64,000 nucleotides of DNA from Sporothrix humicola. Taxonomy: Eukaryota; Ascomycota; Sordariomycetes; Ophiostomatales; Ophiostomataceae. Location: assembly GCA_021396245.1 (NCBI GenBank), contig WNYE01000020.1, forward strand, positions 372,001 through 436,000. The letters run 5' to 3'. Below the pieces are notes generated by a model that saw nothing but the letters and a program-made list of their open reading frames with translations, was not told the origin of the DNA and did no database searches. The first letter of the stretch is position 1. Every line of letters begins with the position of its first letter. A program made the position numbers and the translations under genes. Positions 47,770-59,404 of the stretch are shown here, in pieces.

Positions 47770-48732
47770 TTAGAAGACCTTGAACTTCTTGAGGAAGTTG
47801 TCAATGGTCTCGGCCGCCTCGGGCTCCTTGGTCTCAATGGCAAAGTGGCCGTTCTTGAGCCAGTGCAGCTCAAACTTCTTGACGTCGCGCGCATAGGCCT
47901 CGCCGCCGGGCGCAATGAAGCACGGGTCGAACTGGCCCCACATGGCAAGGACGGGCGTGTCCGTCGTGCGCAGCCACTCCTGGAACTGCGGGTACAGCGT
48001 CAGGTTGGTCTGGTAGTCGTAGAACAGGTCGAGCTGCTTGTCCTTGTTGCCGGGGCGGTCCATCAGCGCCTGGTCAAGGTAGTAGGCCTCCGGGGGCACG
48101 TCGGCGCCGCCGTTGGGAGCGCCCTCAAAGTACTGGAACTTGGTAAAGGACAGGCCCAGCGCAATTTCGCCGAGCTTGGCACGCGAGACCGGGTCCGATT
48201 CCTTGGTCGGGCCGGACTCCCAGTAGGCCTTGATGGGTGCCCAGAACTCGGCACCGAGACCCTCGACGTAGGCGTTGCCGTTTTGTGCAATAATGGCGGC
48301 AATGGCGTTCTTCTTGGAGGCGGCGGCGCGGTTCAAGGCGAAGCGGTAGGCGGTCGGTGCGCCGTAGTCAAAGATGTAGACGGCAAACTTGCGGTCATCC
48401 TCGGCGAGCTTGAGAGCGTCGACAAAGGCGCCAAACGTGATGGCCAGGTTGGCAAAGGTGTACTCGTACTTGCGTTCGTCAGAGATCTCGGTGAAGCCAT
48501 AGGCCGGCAGGTCAGGAGCCACGACGCGGTAGCCACGGCCAGCAAGCAGAGGAATTAGGTTGCGGAACATGTGAGACGAGCTGGGGAAGCCGTGGAGCAG
48601 CACAATGGTGGGCTTGTCCTTGCCGGCAGAGACGTCGTCGGCCGCCACGCCCGCCGGGTTGGCATAGCGGTAGAAGACCTTGACGCCGTCGGCCTCGACG
48701 AACGCCTGGTGAGTGACTGGGGCGGGAGACAT
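47770..48732 (-). CDS. Haloalkane dehalogenase/epoxide hydrolase-like alpha/beta hydrolase
   Basis: A single uninterrupted reading frame of 320 aa. The alpha/beta-hydrolase core is complete: oxyanion motif LLHGFPSSSHMFRNL (His47-Pro50), VAPDLPAYGFT, nucleophile motif YIFDYGAPTA (Asp122 as nucleophile, not Ser), acid GQFDP (Asp269) and NGHFAIE (His296). An Asp nucleophile at the elbow places it with haloalkane dehalogenases, epoxide hydrolases and fluoroacetate dehalogenases, so an enzyme-ester mechanism on small substrates is likely. The exact substrate is not visible. No targeting sequence is seen, so it is probably cytosolic. The start (48732) is the first ATG and sits in a good context. 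It converges with the transcription factor gene. Confidence 0.87.
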   Translation of the reverse strand: MSPAPVTHQAFVEADGVKVFYRYANPAGVAADDVSAGKDKPTIVLLHGFPSSSHMFRNLIPLLAGRGYRVVAPDLPAYGFTEISDERKYEYTFANLAITFGAFVDALKLAEDDRKFAVYIFDYGAPTAYRFALNRAAASKKNAIAAIIAQNGNAYVEGLGAEFWAPIKAYWESGPTKESDPVSRAKLGEIALGLSFTKFQYFEGAPNGGADVPPEAYYLDQALMDRPGNKDKQLDLFYDYQTNLTLYPQFQEWLRTTDTPVLAMWGQFDPCFIAPGGEAYARDVKKFELHWLKNGHFAIETKEPEAAETIDNFLKKFKVF

Positions 48733-50242
48733 TGTGGGGTTTGTGGGGGATAGCTTGGAGCTGTAAAGTTGAGAGGTGGTTGGACTATTGAGTGAGAGTG
48801 ATAGGAGTAAGGGGTTGTTGTACAAGCTGTTGTATGAAGATGGTGAAGTTGGCGATGATGGGGTGGAACAAAACGATTCTTGTAGAGAGGAGGCCGCTGC
48901 CTTTATACTTCAGAATCATCTGGTTGTTGACCTGTCTTTCTCTTTGTCCCCTCCTCTTTCATGTCGCAATCCATGCCCATGTTCATGTCCTTCGGTCCGA
49001 CACCTGAGAACGAGAACGGAGCCGCTTCTTGGGCATTCTTTGCAATTCCTTTCCCGTTCGGTGCATATTGATTTCAGATAGGCGAGATGGTGAGTGTGGA
49101 AGAGAGGGGGGAGGGAAGAGGAGAGGAGCAAAGTCAAGGGAGGGGCTGAGGAGTTGACGAGCTGAAGGGCGTGGAAAATGGAGATTTGCACCGTTCGGCG
49201 TTGTTTGTCAACTTTTAGAGCGTACGAATTGGAAAGGTTTCGCGAGGGAAGGTGCGAGACGATGGTGCAAGGCAGGAACCAAAGCCCTGATGTATGGAGC
49301 ACATTACTAGTAGTTTGGAGAAACGTAGTGGTACAAAATAGCAGTTGCGGCTCGACCAAAACTTCCCAATTAGGAAAGGCCTGTCCCGTTAAGTGTCCAG
49401 TGTGTTGGTTCGCAGTTTCCGTTAGGGTCCCAGTTATGCGGCCGTCGTTTGCCCGCTAAGGAGTCTCCGGTGGCTGGCTTGGCTCCCATGTTGATCGCTA
49501 ATCGGGTTCCATCAAAGCCACTGTCGGCGTTTGGCCCAGCGCTGTGAGGAGAGGTGAGAGCCCGGAAATACAGCACTCAGTCAGCGTATTGCTGTCAGCC
49601 AAGAACATCATCACGGACTCACGTGTTCAGCCGTGTAGCCAAGAAGCCAAGGCCGACGTATAATGGATAATGGGCAGAATGGTCACATATTGGACAGTCA
49701 GCCACTGCTTTGTCATGGACTGCATTTACGGACACCGCAGAGTGTGCCATGTCGTGATGTTTCTTCCTGGGCCCGACGTCTCGGCGTCTTGGTAATGCAA
49801 ACGATGAATAAAGCCCGTCGAGTTGGGTTGCATCAAAGAACAAGGATAAAAGAATGTTGAAGAATATTGCCATTGTTGGTTGGCCAGTTTGGTAATTTCA
49901 TATTTCATGATGTCGACATTTCATGATTTGAGCATTCGGTGAATGGGTATTTGCTATTGCTTTTGCTATCTTACATTATATGTACATCGTTTTATGGCTT
50001 GACGGGCAATGACAAGGCAGCTGCGCCAAGAGGGCGCTTTGATGCACTCGCCGTGTCGCTGACCGAGTCCCATTGGCCGTTCCGTTGACCGAAGCCTCTG
50101 TCCCGTCCCGTGGCCGGGCACCTTTGGCCCCTATTGACAGCGCTATGTCATGTCCATCCGTAGCCGATGCGTCGTTTTGCTTTTCCAATTTTTATTTTCA
50201 TTTCTTGTTTTGTTTTCTTGCTTTGCTTCCGCCAGCTACCCC
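48733..50242. other. Hydrolase promoter and mrps8 3' region
   Basis: About 1.5 kb upstream of the hydrolase and downstream of mrps8, both on the minus strand. Short open frames are present, but none carries a family motif. No RNA gene is recognised. Confidence 0.5.
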
Positions 50243-50734
50243 TTATGCCACCCGGCACAGCACCTGGCCACCGATTTTCTTCTCGACGCACTCACGGGCT
50301 TCCAGAATTCCGCGGTCCGTCGTCAGAAACAGACTCTCGCCCAGCTTCAGGCCCTTGACCATGCCAGCATCAAAGCCCCGTGTCACTCTCTCCAGACTGC
50401 TGGCCGGCATCCGCACCAGCCGCGACGGTTTTGAGTACAGCTTGAGCTGGCGCATCACCGGCTCGTTGTTCCAGTACTTGAGGCCCACCCACAGCCGCCG
50501 TGAAGCCACGTTGGCTGTCGTGACAACTTCTTCAACGTGAGCGCCCGTCATAATCGCGGCCATATCCGGCGGTGTCGGTCCTGCGCGCGTGACGGACGAT
50601 ATGAAGCCCGCGCGGTGCAGGGCCAGCATGAAGTTGAGGTTGTACTTGTTGCTGGGGATAGACGTCAAGCCGAGCCGGGCCCGGACTGCGTTTTGCAGGT
50701 GCGAGCACGTGTTGGCGATGTGAAGGATACCCAT
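50243..50734 (-). CDS. mrps8: Mitochondrial small-subunit ribosomal protein S8 (uS8m)
   Basis: A single exon of 163 aa. It matches the uS8 family. The N-terminal helix (LHIANTCSHLQNAVRARL) lies in the position of the bacterial ADxLTRIRNA segment, and the C-terminal part carries SLERVTRGFDAGMVKGLKLGES...TTDRGILEARE, the S8 core that contacts the central domain of the small-subunit rRNA. The C-terminus KIGGQVLCRVA matches the usual GGE(I/V)L-type ending of S8. It should act in mitochondrial translation. The protein begins directly with the S8 fold, so the targeting signal is probably internal in the N-terminal helix, as in other fungal Mrps8 proteins. Confidence 0.9.
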   Translation of the reverse strand: MGILHIANTCSHLQNAVRARLGLTSIPSNKYNLNFMLALHRAGFISSVTRAGPTPPDMAAIMTGAHVEEVVTTANVASRRLWVGLKYWNNEPVMRQLKLYSKPSRLVRMPASSLERVTRGFDAGMVKGLKLGESLFLTTDRGILEARECVEKKIGGQVLCRVA

Positions 50735-52313
50735 GGCGGCGGTGGGATAGAAGAATGTGGGAGGAGTGAGAGGGAGGAGACAGAGGATAAAGTCTCGAGT
50801 GTCGGTCGGTCAGCCACCGTCGGGTTGGGCTGTCGTCGCTGTCGTAGGCGTAGTCGTCGTTCTCAACGGGATCAAAAGATCACCAGATTGTCTGCCACGG
50901 TTAGCGAGGGCCCAATTGGGGGTCAATTGCGATGTCAAATCGTACGGAAATGTCAGGCGGCCTTGTGTTTGGCCGTGATTCGCTTGTACCGTTCGCCGCA
51001 GCGTGTCGTGTCGTGCCGTCGTGTCGTCGTGGGTTGAGCTTCCAATGGAACATTCTATGGATCACGACTTTTTGGTGTTGTGAATTTTTTGACCTTGAAC
51101 CGACGACGGGCAATTGGGAAAAGCGGGTCTCTTGTCTGATTGGCTGTAATTAGATAAGCACGAATTGGTGGGGCCATCTTCCTAGCTCCAACCCATCACG
51201 ATCTGCCAGTCAGGGACGTCTTTTGGTGCTGGCATAAATGTGTCAAAAGCGATGAGGTCAGAGGTTAGACTTTTGTCTACAATATCAGTTTTGATGATAG
51301 TCGATTGGATGCTGCGAGGTGACTATTTCGTCTTTTCTCATGATTGCTAACTAACCGTTGATGTTAATTGCTCACCATGGCCAGTCGTGCCTTCTGCAAC
51401 AAATTTCTGCTCCTCGCTCGGTATGCATTTGGCAAGAACGGAGTATGCTCTCGTGACATTCTTGGAAAGAACGCTCTTAACTCAACACAGGCTCTTACTC
51501 AAAGTGAGTGCCCATGTCTCCCATGTCTGCTCCTGCTCCGATGATGCACTTTTTGTCTTTCGTCCGTCGTGCCTTCTATCGCAAGTCCCTGAAAGGGTCT
51601 CCATTTTTACCACGAGGGTCGCATGCTATTGGCCCGTCCCGCCATCGTGTAAGCGCCGACTTGCCCTTTCAGGACAGGACTGCACCCAGCGTCACTCGGC
51701 GCCCTGGACAAATCAGCAAATCACATCTCATCACAGCATCGACAGGCAAGGTGACGGCTGTTGCTTCTGCCCATGGCAATTGCCAAAGTCCATACGGAGT
51801 GCGACTATGGAGAATGTCCAGAGTGCTGCCATGGTGCGATCGGCGCGCAGCGTTGCAGATGGCCCAAGTGGTCCGTTCATGTGCCGCCAGATTAGCTTTT
51901 GCCTTGAGTTTTCTGTGTGCTCTGGATGCGCAGTGTGATGCCATATGAGAGTGGAAGCTCTTTTCTGCCACCCAATTTGTGCGCTCGGCCGTTTTGCAAG
52001 CGAACATGCATTGCGGTTATCTCGTCTCCTGAGCCGCGACTAGGGTGGGACAAAAAGGAAGAAAAGTGAGGCACAAAGAGAGGAGGAGCAAGGCAAAAGA
52101 AAGAGAGAGAGAAAAGGAAGGAGGAGAGAGGGGAGAAGAGGGGAACTCGTCCCGTTGCATCGTCACACCTTCTTTTCTCCCGTCTCGCCCGTCTTTTTTC
52201 CTTTCCTCTTCTTCTTCCCTTTTTTTTCATTTCTCATTTGTTCCCTTCCACCAATTGTCCATTTTTCCTTTCCATTGCCGCTCAAAATATACTATCTCTT
52301 CACGATCGCGACA
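50735..52313. other. Divergent upstream region with purine and pyrimidine tracts
   Basis: This lies between mrps8 (-) and the gene at 52314 (+). A strongly purine-rich tract at about 52050-52143 is followed by a pyrimidine-rich tract at about 52170-52280 that forms the leader of the downstream gene. No coding region is recognised in the rest. Confidence 0.55.
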
Positions 52314-53912
52314 ATGGCGACGCGACCGGGTGAAGAAAACGTCGCAACTCTGTAAGCTTCTCCCGTTTTTCCTACCCTTTCTGTCCCCACGATCACAATC
52401 TCACCGTGACTTTATAGCTTCGGAGACATCCACTACTTTTACGGCCCCGAAACCGACGACCCGCCACATCACCGTTTCAACAAGGGCTCGTACGTCTACC
52501 TCTTTGAGAACGCCCACGAGGGCCGCGCGCGAATTGAGATTGCCAACCGGCCCGGCACCGAGCGCCAGGACGCGTTTGACGGCTTCCTGGACGCCACTTC
52601 TGTCACCTACAGCTACAAGCACAGCTGCATGGTCTCGCTGGTCGTCATCACGCCGCCGCCCAACCAGGACGAGTGGCATTTGCCCACCTACGATCCCAGC
52701 AACCAGAACATCTACCACTACCCGCTGCACGCCGTCGACATTTACTTTTGGACGCACCTCGACGCGCTCAAGTTTGTCAATGGTGTGCGCCGCCTGCTGC
52801 CAACGAACCAAATCGATATCCGCGACGAGCCGACCGTCCCCGCTCCTCCGCCGCCGCCACCACAGCCGAAGCACTATCCGGCGCCGACAGCCGACAATAA
52901 CAGCGCCGGAACTGCCAATGGTTCGGCAAGCAACAATGGCCTGGCACATGTCGTGCAGAAGCTCGAGACGGTAGCTATTAATGGTGGCCCTGGAGGCAGC
53001 ACTCCACCTCAACGGAGCGGCCCGGTTCCAGCTACAGAGCTTTCTTTTGCGGGGCCGCCGTCGTCGGCAGTGTCAGACGAAAGAGGCGGCTCTACCTCGC
53101 CTCAACAGAAGCAGCAGCCGGCAGCCCCAGCGGCATTTGTTTACAATCCAGCGGCACCCGCAGCTCCAGAGACCATCCGTCCGCGCGAAAAGACGCCGCC
53201 GCCAGAGGACGTCGCGCACAACCCGCTGCACCAGACGCTCTACCAGGATGCCGCGACGCCTTTCAGTCCAGGACTGGTCGTGCCAGCCGGCCTGGGTCCT
53301 CTGAGCCCCGGAATTCCGCCGCCGTCGATGCACTCTCCGCCTGGAGCACCTTCATTCCCTGGACCACCCGCCTACAGCAGCACACCTCCGACGCCAGCCG
53401 GCCTTCCCCAACAATTACAACTGCAGCAAGCACAGGCTGCTCAAATGGCACAGCTCCAGCAACAGCAAGCGGCCCAGCAGCAGGCACAACATCCAGGACT
53501 GGTCCGTGCAGCTACAATGCCCGTGACCTCGCCATCGCCTTTCAACCCAGCGGCTAGTTTCCCGGCCTTTTCACCGCCGCCTACAACCGCCACAGCACCT
53601 CCTCCTTCAGCTGCAGGAGCGGGAGCTGGAGCCGGGACAGGACAGCCGGCAGCGACTGGAGCTCCAACGGCTCTCTATCAGGCGCCTGCCGAGGCCGGCT
53701 TCAGCAATTACAACTACGGCAAAGCCGGCGGCGCTGCTGCCGGTGCTACTCCCGATTTCTCTATTCATCAGCAGTTGTACCGGCCGACACACGGCGAATC
53801 CGTATCGCACTCGCCCAAGCAGGATCCGCGCGGCAAATTCGAAGAGACGGCAGGGCGCCTGGAGAAGGGCATGACGGGAATGCTGAAGAAGTTTGAGAAG
53901 CGGTTTGGATGA
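52314..53912 (+). CDS. Conserved fungal protein of unknown function, Pro/Gln-rich tail
   Basis: Exons 52314-52351 and 52418-53912 give 510 aa. The first about 165 residues form an ordered, probably beta-rich region (GDIHYFYGPETDDPPHHRF, KGSYVYLFEN, VTYSYKHSCMVSLVV, YHYPLHAVDIYFWTHLDAL). It looks like a conserved N-terminal domain of ascomycete proteins, but I cannot name a family. The remainder is low-complexity Pro, Gln, Ala and Gly with QQQQ-type stretches. The last about 25 residues (GRLEKGMTGMLKKFEKRFG) look like an amphipathic basic helix. There is no signal peptide, membrane segment or zinc motif. The layout suggests a scaffold or membrane-peripheral protein, but this is only a guess. 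The intron (GTAAGC, branch TGAC, TATAG) is placed by frame continuity. Confidence 0.75.
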
Positions 53913-56900
53913 GGTTGGATTACAGCTTTGCGTGAGAGTGCCGAGCGGACTGAGAGAGAATGTACCATAGCGTTGTGTTTTTGTCTTTTGTGCCCTTTCA
54001 TCCCTATTTTCCCCCCGTCCATTTGCTGTCTTTCCTTGGCTGTAATTATCATTTCGAGACTGGAATCAATAACTCAAAGATCACATCACCTTGCTGTCTT
54101 GATATGCGTTCGGAATCATTCAGCTGACACCGAGGCATGTGAGATAAATCGAACGCTCCGTAATTTGCTCCAGCTGGACCCCAGACATGGGATCTGGTGA
54201 CAAGGAACTTGGGCTGAACATACGACGTACTGTACTTACCTCGACACAAACTCTCTTCGGTTGCATCCGCGGCGTGGAAGCGTGGAAATAACAACGATCC
54301 TTGGACTTTCAGGACCAACACTCACAAAATCCGACCATTGATTGACCGTCCAACGTTTTTCGTCCACTCACGAGACTTGGTTGCATCTTTTCTGGGCGTC
54401 ATCTTTGATTGAAACCGGCATAGTTCTGGCAGTTAGTGCTGACTCTTGATGACCCTGTCGACTCTGTTGACAGATAGGCCCCTGTCAAGACAGCGAGATA
54501 GCCACAGCTGGACAGCAACGCGATTCACAAGCCTGCCAAAAAAGACACAAAAAAGGAACAAAAAGCCCGTGGCTGACAGTGAACCGTGAGATGCCAATGC
54601 CCCAGTGATCTTTTCGTTTCTTTTTGTCTCCTTTTCACTCCATATTTTTCGCTCACACTTGCCCTCGTCCTTTCCCGTCTTGCCCATCTCTCTTCGCTCA
54701 CCGTCATTCAAAACCTGTCGTAATCCTGCATAAAACTCGTAATTGCCCGCAGACACGAATTCTCGCCTCCTGCGACCTCAGGCTGACTCTTCGACCATTG
54801 CCGCGACAGATCTTCAATCTACACAGTCACAAGATCCCAGTCTTTACGAGTACTATGCACTTATTGCCAAATTATGGAAGGAGTGAACAAGACTCAACTG
54901 CGCAGCCAAACCGAGAGGGCAGCGAGGGCAGTTGCTGGTCAGCCTTGCAAGCCTATTTGTGAGATGCTGGTTGGCACCTTCCCGCAGCTGTACCAGCTTC
55001 TCAACCAACCCATCGCTCCTTCTGCTGCAAAAGATGCAGACGAATGAAACAAACACGGCAGTTTCTGCCGCACCAAAAACAATTACGACGTATTTTCCTC
55101 TTGACCTGCCCACCGGAATCGTTCCTTCCTTCCCCAAGTATATCTCACAATCTCTGTGGCGGTGGCCCTCACAAAAGACTCCAAAATACCTGCACAGCCT
55201 TCGCCCAGCCCCAATCCCCCTCTGGTGTCCGTGAGTGGCTGCAACTCCAACAATGGTCACGTCACGATTACAGTAAAGAACCACAGTATCCCAACTGACC
55301 AAGGTACTTTTTTGCGCAGTTTTGGCCTCTGACTTTGAAAAGACATAATCGCAGGAAACTGGTGGGTTGTTGGACTGTTTCCTTCACCACTGCTCCTTCC
55401 CTCCTTTCCTGACCGAAGGTATCTCGACTGCATGGAAGGCACGATCGTGCCGCCTGTGTTGCCAGCTGTCTGCCGCTTCGAAACAACACTAGCGAATGCA
55501 GGTGCCAACGGCGAATTGCAGTAGAAATACGCAGTGATCTAGTCCCGCGCTTGCCCTGGGCCCGCCCAACCTGCCACCACTTAAAGACCCGCCCCGTTGT
55601 TGCGCCAGCAATCAAAGTCAATTAAAGCCGTTTTCATGAAGGAACGCCCGCCAACTCCCCACCGTTTGAACACGCAAGTCTCGCCCCTACGTAACCAGAA
55701 TGGGAATAGCCTGTTGTCCAACAGCCCTAGTAGCTCCCGCCATGCCCGGGGTCTCCCATCGTACCTTCCCTACTTTTTGCATCTGATGGGACCTGAAGCC
55801 AATTTATGATGAAAGTCGCTCGACGATCCATTTCGCGTGTATTTTTATTTTTTTTGGAGTGATTGTGCCCTGTGCTTTTTTGTCTGTTCAATTCCAGATT
55901 GCTACGACGACGAGCCTTCTCGCGCATAGAAAGTGGTGAAACTCGTGGTTAGATACCAAGTAATACGGCGTGACAGAAACATGAGATTGCGTCGCTTCCA
56001 ATCTTCTTCTTCCAGCCAGCCCTACCCTGCGCTCTTTCCTTGCTACCTTTGTTACCTTGCACTTGCCAAAATTGTCTGCATCTCACCTCAAAACCAAGAC
56101 CACCTCGACCACCTGGCCCAGGCCTAGGCCCCGCCGTACCTGCCTTCTCTGTGTCGCAGCTTTCCTGCCTCTTTTACCCCCTGTCGGACAACATCCATTC
56201 CTTCCCTCGTCGTCCTCGTTCCCGGTCCTTACTTGCGTTCTCTTTTCCTTCTTTTTTCTTCCTTCCTCCTTCCCGTTTTCCGCTCCATCCATCTTTCGCT
56301 CTACTCTTTCCCTTTCACTCCAATTCCCCCCAGCATCCTCATTCCGTTTCTCGTGACAATTCGAATTCTGGATTTCTTCTCTTCTCCGCTCCAACAAACT
56401 TCCCGTCCCCCCTCTCTCCGATTCGATCGTTTCGCCTCATTAATCCGGTTTGCGTGTGCTGATCGGTACCCCCAGCAACCTTCACTCTTTTTACCCACGC
56501 CGCATCCTCTTCGCCGCTCGCTTCAACTCTTCAACCTACGACAAATCACCAACAGCTTGTTTGCTGACGACAACTGGTTTCTCCCAGGGCCCTTTGTTCC
56601 CTTCGCACTGGTTTCCTTCCAATCTTGCATTTGTTTGCACTATCGACACCATCGGCGGAGGCTCCAAGACAACACGACGTACTCCGTACACAACCAGGCG
56701 ATATTTGCATCGGACGAAAGCAAACAGGGCTACGAGTTTCAGACGAAAAGTAGAGGCTATTCAGACCTTAATCTAGAAACAGAAGCAACATCCACGATAC
56801 GAAAAAGCGGCATCGTTACGAGACATTGTCGCCTTGGCCTGGTTGCACCATGCATAGGCGCCCCCGACCAACACTATTCGTCGTTGTCGACTAAACTTCC

Positions 56901-57019
56901 TGTTCTCTCCCCGAGACACAGTTTCAATCTCCCTTCCCGCCCCGGATTTCAGCTTTTGATTCCATTTGGCCCTCGAAAACTATCGATTTTGGCCTCTTCC
57001 TTCACATTCTTCTGTCACA
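53913..57019. other. 3.1-kb stretch, mostly leader-like, no recognised gene
   Basis: The second half (about 56000-56480) is very CT-rich and probably belongs to the promoter or 5' leader of the membrane protein gene at 57020. A long open frame at 56233-57204 starts at TTG, lacks family motifs and overlaps the real start; I do not accept it. GTACTCCGTAC-like strings occur near 56679-56689. No RNA gene is recognised. Confidence 0.5.
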
Positions 57020-58557
57020 ATGCGCATACGACACGATACCCGAGTTGGAGCGACGCTCCACATTCGAGACGATACGAAAAGCTCAAATACCAAGCCTGCG
57101 ATTGTAAGAAACCCTGTTTTTGGTGGCGGCGGTGGAACGCGTGGAGCGTGTGGATCGTGTACCATCGCAACTTCCACACATTTATTCTTCAACAAATTTT
57201 ATGAGAAGCACGTTAATTCTAACATTTAATCCAGGTCATTGCCGGCATCGTCGGTGGATTGGTTGTTCTAGGGTTTTCCTGGCTCTTGTACCGACAATGG
57301 CTCCAAAGACGAACCGCGAAATACTCGAGATCTGGTCGCGACGACAATGACCACACCGAAACTGCAGACGGCCCGGCGACATCCGAAACTAATACTGCCT
57401 CGGCGAACCAGAGCAATGTCTCCACAGTCGATCGAAATACGAGCGTGCGCTCCGTTATGACGTTGCCGCCGTACCGTCCTAAGCCGCTTGAGAACGAATC
57501 GGTCCTCGGCCGTGAAGGCGAGCGCGATGGTATTGACGTCGTTATCGAGATGCCCACGATTGAGGATGAGGAGAACTTGCGTGAGGAGGAAATGGACGCC
57601 CTGTACCAGATCCGCCTAGCTCGCCGCCGCCAGATTGACGAACGCGAGGCTCGACGGGTCGCCCGACGCGAAGCCCGCGCACGAAACGACCAGGCAGCGT
57701 TGCAGCAAATCCGGGAGCAGGCTCGTGCAGCATCGAGCAACAACACGCAAGAAATCGAGAACCTGCGGGAAGACCACACACGGGCCAAGGAGACTCGTGC
57801 GCGTGCAGTCAGCAGTGTCAGCTATGCCGATCTGGGTGTTGCTCGGCACGACGGCACACGAATTCGCGCGAACAGCTCCGAGAGCGAACGTGTTGGCTTG
57901 CTTAGTGACATGGCCAGCGTTGGTACTTCGGCTCGGTCCCCGTCTGCCCTCACACAGAACTTCCCTCGCCCATCGATGCACCAGCGTGGTCGCAGCGGCA
58001 GCTCAGTTCTGAGCATTGTTACGACACGCAGCAGCGACGAAAATCCATCTCGACTTCAGCTTCAACAGACATTGACGACTGCGACTACACGGTCCAGAGC
58101 AAGCTCGATTGGCCAGCGTGACCGGGCAGGATCCAGCCCTGAGCTGATTGATGCCGCGGAGGCGGCTGGTCTCGCCGACATGAATGACAACGGCGAAGGC
58201 CCGGCGCACTCGCCCCCCAGCTATGACGAGGTCTCGCTCAACGACTTGACGCCCGCTCAATCTCGCGCTGAGAGCCCGTACCCTGAGCCGCCGCCAGACT
58301 ACCCCGGCCCCGGCCCTACCGAAACGAGAAATCGGCGCGTATCTGCTCATATTGCAGACCTTGCTGCCGAGGCCTCCGCTGCCGACCAGTCTGAGAACAC
58401 GGCGCGTAGCAGCAGCCACAGCAGCGACGACAGCAACAACCGCCGACTCTCACGCAACAGCAGCGTCCTGCCTCAGCTACCGAGCCTGCGCCTGGCCCAG
58501 CTCCCGCAGATTGTCATTGAGCCGTCGAGCGCAGTGCCACAGGAGCCAAGACCATGA
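57020..58557 (+). CDS. Single-pass membrane protein with coiled coil and two PPxY motifs
   Basis: Exons 57020-57103 and 57235-58557 give 468 aa. A short polar N-terminus (28 residues) is followed by one membrane helix (VIAGIVGGLVVLGFSWLLY, residues 29-47) and then RQWLQRR. The positive-inside rule therefore places the long C-terminal part in the cytosol. Residues about 145-220 are charged and rich in Arg/Glu (EMDALYQIRLARRRQIDE), a likely coiled coil. The tail is Ser-rich and contains PPSY (355-358) and PPDY (381-384), the motif bound by WW domains of Rsp5/NEDD4 ligases. This architecture resembles yeast Rsp5 membrane adaptors such as Rcr1/Rcr2 in logic, but not recognisably in sequence. No enzymatic domain is seen. 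The intron falls exactly before the membrane helix. Confidence 0.8.
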
Positions 58558-59404
58558 TCTAATCAACAACAATTCTGCAATTTAATCGACTACGTGACAG
58601 ACGGCAAAAACAGATATGCGACATGACGATTTGGACAAATGTACGACAAAGTACCCTAGTACCCTTTTGGCTTTTCTTCTTTTTTTTTTTACCATCCCCT
58701 GATTTAATCAACGATTTGTGATTTGGAACGAGCGGTTCCTGGGCAAGTATGGCGTTCTCACTTGGAGCATACTATTTTGATTTAATTTTTGTTTACACCT
58801 CCATTGTTTCTTGCTCTTTCCATCATCACGCGCATATATAGCTCTCATCATTCCCAGTCTCTCTTCCACAGAAGGAACAGCAGAAAGCCTTTTTTAGTTT
58901 TTAATACAATTATTTGTGGATTTTACAGATTACTGTCAAACAATACCGTCTGAAATTACGTCGTACTGTTAACGACGCCCGTGTGAATCCCGTGTGCTTT
59001 ATCCCTTCATCTGTTTCCATCCCCATGGCATCAATGATGAGGCCCAAATTTTTGAAGAGCTCGTGTTTGATTGTCTTTGATCTTGGCTTGCATCCGATGT
59101 CTCGTAGGGTGGAGCAACCACGCCTGAGACACAGCTATGCGAAAAGCGGCGTGCGGGCAGACCCGCCCTGTAAGGGGCCACGAAGCGGCGCCTGGATTAA
59201 TTGGTTTTGGCGGGGTCAGTGTCGGTCGCTGACAGCTATTTTTTACTGAGCGGGGCGCTAAAGAAAAGCGAAGAAAAAAACGTCATAAACATGACAAAGC
59301 CAAAGTCGCGATACTTTTGTCCGGCACAAGCAACCTCAGACTGACACCGGTTATCTCTCTGGTCACATTAGTTCCTATCGAACCTGATTTCCTGGCACTT
59401 AACA
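58558..59404. other. Intergenic between membrane protein gene and yae1
   Basis: AT-rich 3' sequence (T tract near 58680-58690) is followed by the upstream region of yae1. No gene is recognised. Confidence 0.55.

Noticed and set aside
36119..48732. Secondary-metabolite gene cluster
   Set aside because: An esterase, a Zn2Cys6 factor and a hydrolase are present, but there is no polyketide synthase, non-ribosomal peptide synthetase, terpene synthase or other backbone enzyme, nor a transporter or P450.
56233..57204. 323-codon frame across the leader and start of the membrane protein gene
   Set aside because: It begins at TTG, is dominated by CT-rich leader sequence, and overlaps the better supported start at 57020.
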